64,000 nucleotides of DNA from Chionoecetes opilio (GCA_016584305.1 JACEEZ010021714.1:641977-705976); one strand, 5' to 3'. Positions 8,830 through 19,688 are shown, numbered from the stretch's first letter. Made by a program: numbers and translations. Notes: generated by a model from the letters alone, not told the origin.

Positions 8830-9080
8830 ACAGGGGGAAATAAGGGAAATAGTGCTAGAGGGACAGGCTTTAGCAGACGAAATTTGGTGAAGCAGACGAC
8901 AGATTTCTCGTATTTTCCTCTATTTTTGAGTTTTATTATTGTAAAAATGTGTGATTGGGATTAACACGGCTCGTTAGGAGTGCAATATGACTGTGCTTAA
9001 TGTTTTGTTGCAGGAAATGAGTGTTTTAAGGTCGATGTATTATTAGAAATATGTAAAAAAGGGTGATAAATAAGCTCCCA
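8830..9080. other. No gene seen
   Basis: Start of the RIC3-like intron; AT-rich with no recognised repeat. Confidence 0.5.
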
Positions 9081-9330
9081 TAACACTATAGTCGCCAGTC
9101 ACTTGCCACTGCACTAATGTCGCCAGGCACAATATATTACGAATTTAAGCATCACTACAGACTTGTATGTGCCACTGAAGACATGTAGTGTGATGTACAT
9201 AATATAAACTACTGTGCATGCGTCTTCAGTGGCACATAAAAGTCTGTAGTGATGCTAAAATTCGTAATATAGTGTGTCTGGCGACATTAGTGCAGTGGCG
9301 AGTGACTGGCGACTATAGTGTTATCTACGG
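9081..9330. mobile_element. Palindromic TA-MITE, copy A
   Basis: Near-perfect palindrome: TAACACTATAGTCGCCAGTC at 9081 and GACTGGCGACTATAGTGTTA near 9308-9327, then tctacgg and TA. Arms include gcatcactacagac and gtctgtagtgatgc. A TA target and no coding capacity suggest a Tc1/mariner-derived MITE. Further copies are at 9472-9699, 10880-11137, 6143-6245 (partial) and 32665-32935 (degraded). Confidence 0.85.
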
Positions 9331-9471
9331 TAGTGAATGGTTTAATATGTGGGTCACTTATCTTATTTATTGCCCTGTATGTATCTATCTTGGACGCCAC
9401 ATTATGATAGATATACTGTGTTTTTATATCTATTAACTCGTTGTTGTACATGTGTTGTCACTCACCATCAA

Positions 9472-9699
9472 TAACACTATAGTCGCCACTGCACTAATGT
9501 CGCCAGGCGTATTTTACAGGCAAATATTACGAATTTTAGCATCACTGCAGACTTGTATGTGCCACTGAAGACACGTACATAATATAAATTACTATGCATG
9601 CCTCTTTAATGACACATACAAATCTGTAGTGATGCTAAAATTCGTGATATATGGCACCTGGCGACATTAGTGCAGTGGCGACTATAGTGTTGTTGACGG
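9472..9699. mobile_element. Palindromic TA-MITE, copy B
   Basis: Same family as 9081-9330, with TAACACTATAGTCGCCACTG on the left and GGCGACTATAGTGTTGTTGA then cgg-TA on the right. Slightly shorter arms. Confidence 0.85.
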
Positions 9700-9714
9700 T
9701 AGGTATCTTCACAC

Positions 9715-10635
9715 ACCGGCCTTATTACGTGCAAACACCACCCACCCACCATACACACTATACACACCACACACCTACCATACACACTATACACACCACA
9801 CACCTATACACACTATACACCACACACCTACCATACACACTATACACACCACACACCCACCATACACACCACATACACCTACTATACACACCACACGCCC
9901 ACCATACACACTATACACCACACACACTATACACCACACACACACCATACCCACTATACATACCACACACCTACCATACACACTATACACACCACACACC
10001 TACCATACACACTATACACACCACACACCTACCATATACACTACACCCACCATACACACTATACACCGCACACCTACCATACACACCACACCTACCATAC
10101 ACACTATACACACCACACACACACCATACACACCACACACCTACCATACACACTATACACACCACACACCTACCATACACACTAACCACCATACACACCA
10201 ACAACACACCTACTCCATACACACACTAATACACACACACCACCATACACACTATACACCACACACCTACCATACACACAACACCACACACTAACACCAC
10301 ACACCTACCATACACACTATACACCACACACTATACACACCACACCTACCATACACACTATACACCACACACCATACACACTATACACCACACACCTACC
10401 ATACACACTATACACACCACACACCCACCATACACACCACCCACCCACCATACACACTATACACCACACACCTACCATACACACTATACACACCACACAC
10501 CTACCATACACACTATACACCACACACCATACACATATACACCACACACCTATACACACCATACACACCACACACCTACCATACACACTATACACACCAC
10601 ACACCTACCATACACACTATACACCACACACCACT
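9715..10635. repeat. 27-29 bp minisatellite (ctaccatacacactatacac)
   Basis: About 32 variable units of a CTACCATACACACTATACAC-ACCACACAC motif, with 8-12 bp sub-units lost or gained. Long frames across it read Tyr/His/Thr repeats and are not genes. It lies between two MITEs (9472-9699 and 10636-10770). Confidence 0.9.
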
Positions 10636-10770
10636 ACAGGGAGTTTCGTACACAAGTTGTTTCGTACATTGATTTTGAGTTTTTTCGTACATACCTGGTG
10701 TCATTTCGTAACTCTAGTAATCAAGTTGAACTCTGAGCTGAGTGTACGAAACAACTATGTTTTCTACTAT
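10636..10770. mobile_element. MITE with CAGGGAGTTTCGTACAC terminus
   Basis: Left end TA-CAGGGAGTTTCGTACAC at 10634-10652. A GTGTACGAAACAACT segment near 10742-10756 is a partial inverted match. A degraded reverse copy lies at 33110-33305. Confidence 0.55.
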
Positions 10771-10879
10771 ACCTACAGCATACAGCGCTTCATTCTGATC
10801 TTTGAATGAAGTCATTTAGCTAGTTAACACAACACCATGATGAATAAGGAAAGATGACACTTGAAGCCTAGATAGTCTA

Positions 10880-11137
10880 CCGTAGATAACCACTATAGTC
10901 GCCAGTCACTTGCCACTGCACTAATGTCGCCAGGTACAATATATTACGAATTTTAGCATCACTACAGACTTTTATGTGCCACTGAAGAGGCATGCACAGT
11001 AGTTTATATTATGTACATCACACTACATGTCTTCAGTGGCACATAAAAGTCTGTAGTGATGCTAAAATTTGTAATATATTGTGCCTGGCGACATTAGTGC
11101 AGTGGCAAGTGACTGGCGACTATAGTGTTATCTACGC
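10880..11137. mobile_element. Palindromic TA-MITE, copy C (reference copy)
   Basis: Full-length copy: TA then CCGTAGATAACCACTATAGT on the left and ACTATAGTGTTATCTACGC then TA on the right. Arms of about 115 bp meet at a centre near ttatattatgtacatcac. Confidence 0.88.
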
Positions 11138-11139
11138 TA

Positions 11140-12285
11140 GGTGGTAAATATGCAGTTTCAACCAATACTCTCCTGACATAACTTGGGGGGGTGGGGGGGG
11201 ACGCCTCTCCAGACCCTCCTGCTAGTTAATTGACCTAACTTGGGCATTGATTACGTAACCTAACCTTGCTGTGTGGGGGGGGGGGGTGACACCTGGGGGG
11301 GGATATTTATGCGGCTATTATTAAATGTTTCAATGTTTCACCCCTTGTGTTATTTTTCATTTTCGACGGCTGTTGTATGGGTTAGAAATACTCCCTATGA
11401 TAAGAAGGAATTGTTTAGGTTACTTCAAACCACCGATCGTGTTTGGGTTTAAACTGTACTTATACTGTCTATATGAAGGACTGTGAGGTTAGAAAATGCC
11501 AGAATAATACTTGTTTCCGTCCACTGACTGGCTACTTCCATGGTTATATTTGGCTATGAATTTAATGTTAATCTCACTGCATTGTCATGTGATGGTGAAT
11601 AGCTCACTGATATCAGTACCTAGGTTGTGTTATTCATTTATATGTTGCACAGGAACGTTGTCAGTATTTTCTGGCCTGTGTTTACTGCATCTGTATGTGA
11701 TGAGCCTATTGAGGGCCTCTGCTGCCTGGGTGCCCTGTGTGTGTGGCCCGAGGCGGCACAGGGTGGTGGTACAGGGACAATGTTGTCCTGGCTGGCCAAG
11801 CAGAGCCAAGACTAGATGACCAGCAAGGCCTGAGTGGGATTTTGTTGCTTTTGAATGTATCCAACACTGTTTTCGTAGACTGTATTTGATAGTGATGATG
11901 CAGATTTAAATGAGAACACCATTGCAGGGCTAAATGGCAGTGCTTTAAACACTGGAGCTCTAAGATTGGTTAGATATATGTTACAATGCTCTGTATCGTG
12001 CAGCTATCTCTATCCGTTGCCCAATTCAATATTCCATGCCCAATGCTGCCAGCTCCTCTTCAACTCTTCAACACACACTTCCTCCCTCTACTCCCAACCT
12101 TCCAATCACTTCTATAGTATACAGTCTATGATATAAAACCATGTATTTATTACTATTTCATAAGAAGCTTGATGTCATTAAACTCACCCAGCACGGAGTC
12201 CTCATGCCTTCACTCACTCATTCTTCCTGACTTTGTTTTTACTTGTGTGTTTTTCTTAAGTTTCTACATTTTCCTTTCTTCACTC
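11140..12285. other. Unassigned sequence
   Basis: Contains G-runs at 11187-11200 and 11275-11300 and otherwise ordinary AT-rich DNA. A frame over 11511-11819 has no recognisable domain, and I see no convincing splice-bounded exon. Confidence 0.5.
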
Positions 12286-12289
12286 TGTA

Positions 12290-12580
12290 TGTATGGATAT
12301 GTATGTATGTATGTATGTATGTATGTTATGTATGTGTGTGTATGTGTGGATATGTAGTATGTATGTATGTATGTATGTATGTATGCATGTATGTATGGAT
12401 ATGTATGTATGTATGTATGTATGGATATGTATGTATGTATGTATGGATATGTATGTATGTATGTGTGTATGTGTGGATATGTAGTATGTATGTATGTATG
12501 TATGGATATGTATGTATGTGTGGATATGTAGTATGTATGTATTATGTATGGATATGTATGTATGGATGGATGTATGTATG

Positions 12581-12612
<32 letters not shown>

Positions 12613-12700
12613 TGTATGTATGGATATATATATATGTATGTATGTATGTATGGATGGATGGATGGATGTATGTATGTATGTATGTATGTATGTATGTATC
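12290..12700. repeat. (TATG)n tetranucleotide array
   Basis: Nearly continuous TATG/GTAT units with GGATATG interruptions. Frames in all registers are open but low complexity. Confidence 0.95.
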
Positions 12701-12944
12701 ACTATATAGTATGGTTCATGTCAGACTTGATTGTTTTGTTTTTACTTCCGTGTTTGTCTCTCCCTTGTTTTCCTTTTCCTGTCTTCACTCTGTATGGTTC
12801 ATGTCAGACTTGATTGTTTTGTACTCATGGGTTGTTTGACCTTGTTTCCACCTGGTGACCTCTGTTATCTGCCTCGTGATGGGTCAGCAAGGAGGGTGTT
12901 ACATCATATGACCTTCTCCAGCACTTTGTTGGCTGCTCTGACCT

Positions 12945-13260
<316 letters not shown>

Positions 13261-13289
13261 AGCTCATATACTCCTTGAGATTATAAGTA

Positions 13290-13577
13290 GGAAGGAAGGG
13301 AGGGAGGAGGAGGGAGGAGGAGGAGGAAGGAAGGAGGGAGGGAGGGAGGAAGGGAGAGGAGGAGAGGGGAGGGAGGAAGGAGGAGGGAGAGGGAGGGAGG
13401 GAGGGAAGGGAAGGAAGGAAGGGAGGGAGGAAGGAGGGAGGGAGGGAGGGAAGACAAGAGCTGAGATATATGAGCCTTTAGTTTTGTTTCTGAAGGTTGT
13501 TTTAAATATAGTCTGTGTGGTGGTGGTGGTGGCGGTGGCGGCCGTGGCTGTGGCTGTGGTGGTGGTGGTGGTGGTTG
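13290..13577. repeat. (GGA/GGGA)n then (GGT)n arrays
   Basis: Purine-rich GGAGGGA repeat at 13290-13455 and GGT/GGC triplets at 13516-13577. Together with the CT arrays this makes about 600 bp of nearly pure simple sequence. Confidence 0.9.
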
Positions 13578-13643
13578 TGTCACCCCTTAACAGGTGCACT
13601 GTCTCCATGAGTACTGAGTTATCATAATTAGTAGTGGTATTGT

Positions 13644-13830
13644 TATGGACTCAGTAGACAGGTAGTTAGTGTGGAGTCAATAGGGAGTTTTAAAAGGAGG
13701 CTAGACAATTTCGTGGATGGGGATGCAAGGTGGATGTAGGTCTCAGCCACTTAAGTAACAGGAACTATGTCATGTAGGTCTCGCGGCCTTTTGTAGCTTC
13801 CTTATTTTCTTATGTTCTTATGTTTTTATT
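13644..13830 (+). mobile_element. LINE 3' end, short truncated copy
   Basis: Same family as 1845-2178. Starts at ggactcagtagacaggtagt and ends in the cttattttcttatgttctta tail. Confidence 0.75.
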
Positions 13831-13851
13831 ACAATTATTTTGGTCTGATGG

Positions 13852-13985
13852 TGTACATGGTTAGGTGGTTAGCATTCTCGCCGCACAACTAAGAAATTTG
13901 TGAGTCGGATATGATGTGGGTTTGATTCCCCGGTTGGAGGCAATTTTAGTCGTGTCTCCTCGCACGCTGTAACCCGTTCACATAT
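13852..13985 (+). mobile_element. tRNA-derived SINE head (second family)
   Basis: A-box-like TGGTTAGGTGGTTAGCATTC and B-box GGGTTTGATTCCCC at tRNA-like spacing, followed by a short body ending at the MITE at 13986. The cloverleaf is not complete enough for a functional tRNA gene. Confidence 0.6.
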
Positions 13986-14193
13986 AGTCTATTTTTTTTA
14001 ACGGCGAACATTCCATTCTATCTGAAGGTCATGCTTAAAATGATGCCTCTGTTTACCTGATACTATGGTTAACGATGATAAAATACAGCTGAAATTTAGC
14101 AGAAGCGTAGTATTCCCTTCTCCTGGCATCAAATATCAGTCAGGAAGCAGCAAGGGGGCAGGATTTTTTGCCTCATTAAAAAAACCCAGACTA
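13986..14193 (-). mobile_element. AGTCTA-ended MITE, intact copy
   Basis: Ends AGTCTATTTTTTTTAACGGC and AAAAAAACCCAGACTA, about 208 bp. It contains one copy of the ggtcatgcttaaaatgatgc segment that is amplified in the copy at 15459. Confidence 0.8.
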
Positions 14194-14299
14194 TATTATA
14201 GTAAGGAACAGGTGAGGCATGGCATGTGAGGCGATGAGGTGTTGCCTTGAACCCCACCAGGAGCTGAGGGTGGCAATCCTTCACTCCTGTGTGTGTGAA

Positions 14300-14487
14300 A
14301 CAAGAAGTAACGGATTCAAACTGGAAAAGCGTAGATTTAAAAAAGAAATAGGGAGAAACTGGTTCACAAATTGGGTATTAAATGATTGGAATGGACTCAG
14401 TAGACAGGTAGTTAGTGCAGAGTCATTAGGGAGTTTTAAAAGGAGGCTAGACAATTTCATGGATGGGGATGAAAGGTGGATGTAGGC
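14300..14487 (+). mobile_element. LINE 3' end, truncated at the stop codon
   Basis: Encodes the NWFTNWVLNDWNGL ... FMDGDERWM segment and stops at gatgtagg, without the usual 3' UTR and tail. A 28-bp tandem array replaces them immediately. Confidence 0.75.
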
Positions 14488-14790
14488 GGAGCACTGATGG
14501 GATTGTGTAGCATAGGCAGCACTGATGGGGTTGTGTAGCATAGGCAGCACTGATGGGGTTGTGTAGCATAGGCAGCACTGATGGGGTTGTGTAGCATAGG
14601 CAGCACTGATGGGGTTGTGTAGCATAGGCAGCACTGATGGGGTTGTGTAGCATAGGCAGCACTGATGGGATTGTGTAGCATAGGCAGCACTGATGGGGTT
14701 GTGTAGCATAGGCAGCACTGATGGGGTTGTTTAGCATAGACAGCACTGATGGGGTTGTGTAGCATAGGCAGCACTGATGGGGTTGTGTCC
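14488..14790. repeat. 28-bp minisatellite (actgatggggttgtgtagca)
   Basis: Eleven nearly identical 28-bp units ACTGATGGGGTTGTGTAGCA-TAGGCAGC, beginning at the truncated LINE end. Few substitutions, so it is recent. Confidence 0.93.
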
Positions 14791-15042
14791 TATGATATTA
14801 CTTGTGTCTGTACTGTGTCTGTATGTATGTACTAGCACTAATGGGGCAGAGAATGTGGGGCATGTGTAGCGCCTGGCAGCCTAGACGTGCTCCCCCAGCT
14901 GTGAGGCAGGTGTGTGAAGTGTCATGTGTCAGGAGGTGATTAACGCACTCACAAACACAGAGAAGGAAGGTGTCTCAAATTCGTGTACCCAAAATAGCTC
15001 ATGACCAAACTCCTGCCTACCTGATACCTAAAATAATGATGG

Positions 15043-15253
15043 TTAACCCAGTCATGCCCAGAACGTAATTTCCATTGTAATTTGAACACCATTAGATGAT
15101 TTTTAATGAATATAAGCAATGTTTTTATAGGTGTGACCTGTTCCTATCCTCGTCGACTAACTAATTTGGTTTATTTAGTGACTTCGTTATTGTATGGCTC
15201 GACAACAGACCATTTTTTATAGCAAAGGAAAGATCTGGGCATGAAGGGGTTAA
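15043..15253 (+). mobile_element. piggyBac-like MITE, intact copy
   Basis: TTAA at both ends (15043-15046, 15250-15253), with CCCagtcatgcccagaacgt on the left and agatctgggcatgaagggg on the right. TTAA targets with CCC/GGG ends are the piggyBac hallmark. Related copies: 29526-29742, 39123-39333, 42425-42586 and 848-958. Confidence 0.75.
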
Positions 15254-15254
15254 A

Positions 15255-15409
15255 ATTATGCCAGTTTGCCTGATACTATGGTTAACTATGATAAAATACA
15301 GCTGAAATTTTGAAGAAGCGTAGTATTCCCTTCTCCTGGCATCAAATATCAGTCAGTCAGCAGCAAGGGGTCAGACTTTTTCACCTTGTTAAAAAAATGT
15401 TTACTATAG
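15255..15409 (-). mobile_element. AGTCTA-ended MITE, partial copy
   Basis: Reverse partial copy (gtttgcctgatactatggtt to cagcaaggggtcagac, then tttttcaccttgttaaaaa), directly after the piggyBac-like MITE. Confidence 0.7.
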
Positions 15410-15458
15410 ATGCACTATTTGTAACACTCTTTATCTTTCCGTGTGGTCAGATCGCTAT

Positions 15459-16053
15459 AGTCTATTTTTTTAACGAGGCAAAAAATCCTGCTCCCTTGCT
15501 GCTTACTGACTGATATTTGATGCCGGGAGAAGGGAATACTACGCTTCTTCTTAATTTCAGCTGTATTTTATCATAGTTAACCATAGTATCAGGTAAACAT
15601 AGGCATCATTTTAAGCATGATGCCTATGTATTTTACATAGTTAACCATAGTATCAGGTAAACATAGGCATCATTTTAAGCATGATGCCTATATATTTCAT
15701 CATAGTTAACCATAGTATCAGGTAAACATAGGCATCATTTTAAGCATGATGCCTATGTATTTTATCATAGTTAACCATAGTATCAGGTAAACATAGGCAT
15801 CATTTTAAGCATGATGCCTATATATTTCATCATAGTTAACCATAGTATCAGGTAAACATAGGCATCATTTTAAGCATGATGCCTATATATTTCATCATAG
15901 TTAACCATAGTATCAGGTAAACATAGGCATCATTTTAAGCATGATGCCTATATATTTCATCATAGTTAACCATAGTATCAGGTAAACACAGGCATCATTT
16001 TAAGCATGAGACCTTAAGATAGAATGGATTTTTTGCCTTGTTAAAAAAAAGAC
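15459..16053 (+). mobile_element. AGTCTA-ended MITE with internally amplified 65-bp unit
   Basis: Left end AGTCTATTTTTTTAACGAGG, right end ttttgccttgttaaaaaaaa. The internal segment, present once in other copies, occurs seven times with starts at 15572, 15636, 15701, 15766, 15831, 15896 and 15961 (period 64-65). Each unit holds the hairpin GGCATCAT...ATGATGCC. Confidence 0.88.
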
Positions 16054-16590
16054 AAGTTCCCGGAGATGTAAGACTAGTTCCCGGAGATGTAAGACTAGTT
16101 CCCGGAGATGTAAGACTAGTTCCCGGAGATGTAAGACTAGTTCCCGGAGATGTAAGACTAGTTCCCGGAGATGTAAGACTATTCCCGCGAGATGTAAGAC
16201 TAGTTTCCCGGAGATGTAAGACTAGTTCCCGGAGATGTAAGACTAGTTCCCGGAGATGTAAGACTAGTTCCCGGAGATGTAAGACTAGTTCCCGGAGATG
16301 TAAGACTAGTTCCCGGAGATGTAAGACTAGTTCCCGGAGATGTAAGACTAGTTCCCGGAGATGTAAGACTAGTTCCCGGAGATGTAAGACTAGTTCCCGG
16401 AGATGTAAGACTAGTTCCCGGAGATGTAAGACTAGTTCCCGGAGATGTACAAGGCCTGGTGTGCATTTTCCCTGGAGTGTAGACTAGTTTCCCGGAGTTG
16501 TAAGACTAGTTTCCGGATGTAAACTAGTTTCCCGGAGAGTAAGACATTCCCGGAGATGTAAGACTAGTTCCCGGAGATGTACAAGGCATG
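16052..16590. repeat. 21-bp minisatellite (gttcccggagatgtaagact)
   Basis: About 20 nearly identical units of GTTCCCGGAGATGTAAGACT-A, then about five degraded units (16450-16590). A unit length divisible by three gives an open frame of RRCKTSS repeats, which is not a gene. It abuts the right end of the MITE at 15459-16053. Confidence 0.93.
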
Positions 16591-16594
16591 CGTT

Positions 16595-16945
16595 GTGCAT
16601 TTTCACCTTTGGAGTTTATTCTTCCTCTTGTTGCCAACTCCACTTTGGCCACTTCATAGTTCCTCGGCAGCGACACTGTACATAGGAATACAAAGGAATA
16701 CAAAGGAAGAACAGAGCAGCAGCCGTAGTGGGTCAACAGAGCTGCCTGTGTGACTAGTTTCCACCACTATGGTTTCTCTGTGTAGAGGTAAAAGAATAGT
16801 ATAGTTGAAGGCTCCTCCCCACCCTCCTCTCTGTCTGGCTGAGGCTGGTAGACAAAAAAAGTGAGAAAAAAGCACCATGCAGGATTAAAAAACTCATGGA
16901 ATTTGATCGGAAAGGTTGAAGAAAAGACACACACAAAAGAAACAA
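16595..16945. other. No gene seen
   Basis: Mixed unique sequence between the 21-bp array and the Tigger-like element. A tandem aggaatacaaaggaatacaa is at 16683-16702. Confidence 0.4.
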
Positions 16946-17026
16946 ATACAGTAAAACCTCTCATATTGGGACTAATTGGGCCAAGGAGTGGTCCGAGTAA
17001 TGCAAGGATCCGAATAATGGGGGGAT

Positions 17027-17068
<42 letters not shown>

Positions 17069-17294
17069 GGTGTATTTGATGATATGAAACTTCGACCCCC
17101 CCCCCCCAAAAAAAAATTCTAGGTGTATATATAGCTAGGAAATTTCGACCCCCTCCCCCCAAAAAATGTGGTGTATATATAGCTAGGAAATTTCGACCCC
17201 CCCCAAAAAAAAAAAAAAAAATTCTAGGTGTAGCTATATATAGCTAGGAAATTTCGACCCCCCCCCCCCAAAAAAAAAAAAATCTAGGTGTATA

Positions 17295-18387
17295 CAGGGA
17301 GGTCCCATTATACGAGCATTTGGTATACGAGAATCTGATGATACGAGATGTGTAAATTAGGGTCTATTTTCAATATACAGATCGAAAATCCAATGATACG
17401 ACATTCAAACTGGGTTGAGTAAAATTATCAAGTTCAAAATGCGCGCCCTACCACTCCCAGGCTAGACAAAGGGGGATTTTGGTTGACCTCAGTGAGGTCA
17501 GAGCAGCCTGATATTTAGGGGTAATTAGCAGGTGTGCGGCCCCAACCTTGGGACCGCAGTCAGGTCACCCCTAGCAAGCCGTGACCTGAAGGGTAATTAA
17601 GCATATGGCGCGGCCTGACCATTTAGGGGTAATTAGCAGGTGTGGCGGCCCCAACCTTGGGACCGCAGTCACGTACCCCTAGCACAGGCGTCCCTGAAGG
17701 GTAATTAAGCATTATGGCGCGGCCTGACATTTTAGGGTAATTAGCTAAGTGTGCGCCCCACCATTTGGGACCGCAGTCAGATCACCCCTAGCAAGTGCGT
17801 ACCTGAAGGGTAATAAGCATATGGCGCGGCTGCTTTAGGGGTATTAGCAGGTGTGTGGCCCCAACCTTGGGCACCGTCTAGGTCACCCCTAGCAAGGCGT
17901 GATTTTGAGTAATCAGCATTGGGGCGGCCTGACAAACTAGGGTAATTAGCTAGGTTGCGGCCCCACCTTGGGACCGCAGTCAGTATCCCTAGCAAGGCGT
18001 GACTGAGGGAATTAGCATATGGCGCGCCTGACCTTTAGGGTATTGCAGGGGCGGCCCAACCTTGGACCGCTACACTACTTCCTGTATCCGCGGCGTCCCC
18101 TACATTACAAGTCTTTTTTGGTTATGCATGTTATGTTAATATGTCAGTTAGTATTTTGTGGCTATTTCCTTTCAAATGCATTTCCTACAGAATAGGATAC
18201 AGTGTGGGAATATAGACGCTGTGTGTTTGTTGTGTTTGCTCGTTTATTTAGCTTAAAACACGTTGTTTTTCTTTTTAATTGATGGGTCCTGGAACCAAAC
18301 CTATATTCCATTAGTATGTGTTTCGTTATACGATTTCGCTTTACGAGTATGCAGGGGGAACTAACGCTCGTATCTTCGGACCTCCCT
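17295..18387. mobile_element. Nested Tigger/pogo-like element
   Basis: Ends CAGGGAGGTCCCATTATACG and a right end containing cgtatcttcggacctccct, with TA on both sides. The host repeat (aggtgtata / tatactagaaattcgaccc) continues across it, proving the order of insertion. No transposase readable. Confidence 0.8.
17505..18080. repeat. About 105-bp GC-rich minisatellite inside the nested element
   Basis: Six units built on gcggccccaaccttgggacc and taattagcaggtgtg, starting near 17532, 17641, 17751, 17851, 17953 and 18048. Units become shorter and more indel-ridden to the right. Confidence 0.8.
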
Positions 18388-18578
18388 ATATACTAGAAAT
18401 TCGACCCTAAAAGAAAAAGAAAAGAAAAAAAAAGGAGAAGGTCCGAATATGTCAAGTCCGAATATAAAGGGTAATATACGAGAGTTTACGTACCAGGGCC
18501 GTATGGAGTTCTTGATGCTAAGTATTATCTAGAAATGTCTTTAATCCCCAAACCGTGTTACTTTTAAATTTTTTTTTT

Positions 18579-18579
18579 N
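18579..18579. other. Single ambiguous base (N)
   Basis: Lone N at the end of a poly-T run, likely a polishing or join mark. Confidence 0.9.
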
Positions 18580-18595
18580 CAAAATAACTACTATA

Positions 18596-18658
18596 TAACT
18601 AAAACTACTCCTACTACTATTACATAAACTACTACTACTACTACTACTACTACAATAA

Positions 18659-18689
<31 letters not shown>

Positions 18690-18800
18690 TAAACTACTAC
18701 TACTACTACTAATAATAATAATACTATAAACTACTACTACTACTACTACTACTACTATAAACTACTACTACTACAACTACAACAATAATAATAATAAAAA
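18596..18800. repeat. (ACT)n trinucleotide array
   Basis: ACT units with AAT interruptions and repeated ataaactact boundaries. Confidence 0.95.
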
Positions 18801-18912
18801 AAAAAGTTAAGGCGAGTTAGAGGCAATGATGCAACCCCTCCCCTCGATGCAACCTGCCCCGCTCTCCCCTACCCATGAAGGCACGCCCCGTCACCCCGTC
18901 ACCCTACCTCAC

Positions 18913-18949
18913 CGCCGCTGCCGCCGTCACCCTCATCCGTGCCTTCACC
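18913..18949 (-). CDS. CCDC93: Possible CCDC93 micro-exon
   Basis: Minus-strand 37-nt GC-rich stretch between tgttgacAG and GCG|GTGAGG, in phase 0 from the exon at 19548-19688. It encodes the acidic/glycine stretch GEGTDEGDGGSG, compatible with the variable acidic linker after the conserved LEYG motif of CCDC93. It is short, and the adjacent DNA has a loose gtcaccc repeat, so the splice signals may be fortuitous. Confidence 0.35.
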
Positions 18950-19059
18950 CTGTCAACACACGGAATAGAATAGAAAAAAGCCGCACACTAAGAAATTAAA
19001 ACATTAAGAATAAAAAAAAAATAGGTGAAAATCATATTGAGAAAAAAATTAGCCTGAGT

Positions 19060-19500
19060 TAGCGAGGTCAAAAAGAATAAAAGACCCTGACAAAAAGAAA
19101 CAAAGGAAACAATCATTAAAAAGTCTCTTAACATAGGCCTAAAGATATATAAAGTAAGTTAAAAAAGAATAGAAGATATTGGAAAAAAAAGAAAAAAAAG
19201 GAACCTGTGATTAAAAACTTTCTTAACTTAACTTCAAGATTTCTAAAATGATAAAAAAAAAAAAAAAGGAGGAAATAATGACATTAAGAACTCTTGACCT
19301 AACCTCAAGATATCTAAAATGAGTTCAAAAAGAATAAAAGACCATGGAAAAAAGAGAAAAAAAATGAAACTATAATTGAAAACTTTTAACATAACCTCAA
19401 GATTTCTAAAGTGAGTTAAAAAAAAATAAGACAATAAAAAAAAATGGAAACCAGGATTAAAAACTGCCTTAACATAACCTCAAGATATATATAATAATAA
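19060..19500. repeat. Degenerate 80-90 bp A-rich tandem repeat
   Basis: About five units containing taacctcaagatatctaaaa, gagttaaaaaagaataaaag and an A/G-rich spacer. Intronic to CCDC93 if the micro-exon is real. Confidence 0.7.
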
Positions 19501-19547
19501 AAAAATAAAAAAAACCTGAACCCCAGCATTAAGCCCCCCCTGCACAC

Positions 19548-19688
19548 CTGGGGGGCGGCGGCAGTGGTGGGGGGGCGGCGGGCCAGGTGGCCGTACTCCA
19601 GCACGGTGGTGTGCACGCGCACCCCTCGGCCGTCCGGGGCGCAGCTGCCGGCCCTGCGGCGCCACCTGCGCTTGGGGCCATAACTCGC
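19548..19688 (-). CDS. CCDC93: CCDC93, exon with KRRWRR / VHTTVLEYG segment
   Basis: Minus-strand exon of 47 codons, acceptor cctgcAG before GCGAGT, donor CCCCAG|GTGTGC, phase 0 at both ends. It encodes ASYGPKRRWRRR, a glycine-rich linker and GVRVHTTVLEYGHLARR. The vertebrate protein has VYKPRRKYKR followed by ESRIHATLLEYGRRYG at the same place, just before its coiled coil. CCDC93 forms the CCC complex with CCDC22 and COMMD proteins and works with Retriever/WASH in endosome-to-surface recycling. GC content (over 70 percent) contrasts with the AT-rich flanks. Confidence 0.85.

Larger units (their letters stand above)
16949..18490. mobile_element. Tigger/pogo-like element, host of a nested insertion
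   Basis: Left end TA-CAGTAAAACCTCTCATATT at 16947-16966. The right end region tatacgagagtttacg-TA (18475-18492) is an approximate inverted match. Further inner matches are ggtccgagtaatgcaaggat against gtccgaatatgtcaagtccg. The interior includes a three- to four-fold repeat of atatatagctaggaaatttc followed by C-runs and A-runs (17080-17290). Confidence 0.65.

Noticed and set aside
11511..11819. 102-codon plus-strand frame as a later RIC3 exon
   Set aside because: No coiled-coil or transmembrane match to RIC3 and no consistent splice phase with 8687-8822.
14457..14774. Minus-strand frames repeating CYTTPSVLPMLHNPIS
   Set aside because: Read-through of the 28-bp minisatellite.
16038..16487. 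149-codon frame with RRCKTSS / RLVPGDV repeats
   Set aside because: Product of the 21-bp tandem repeat (a multiple of three); starts inside a MITE end.
14488..16590. CRISPR-like regularly spaced repeats
   Set aside because: Units are contiguous tandem repeats with no unique spacers, and the context is eukaryotic.
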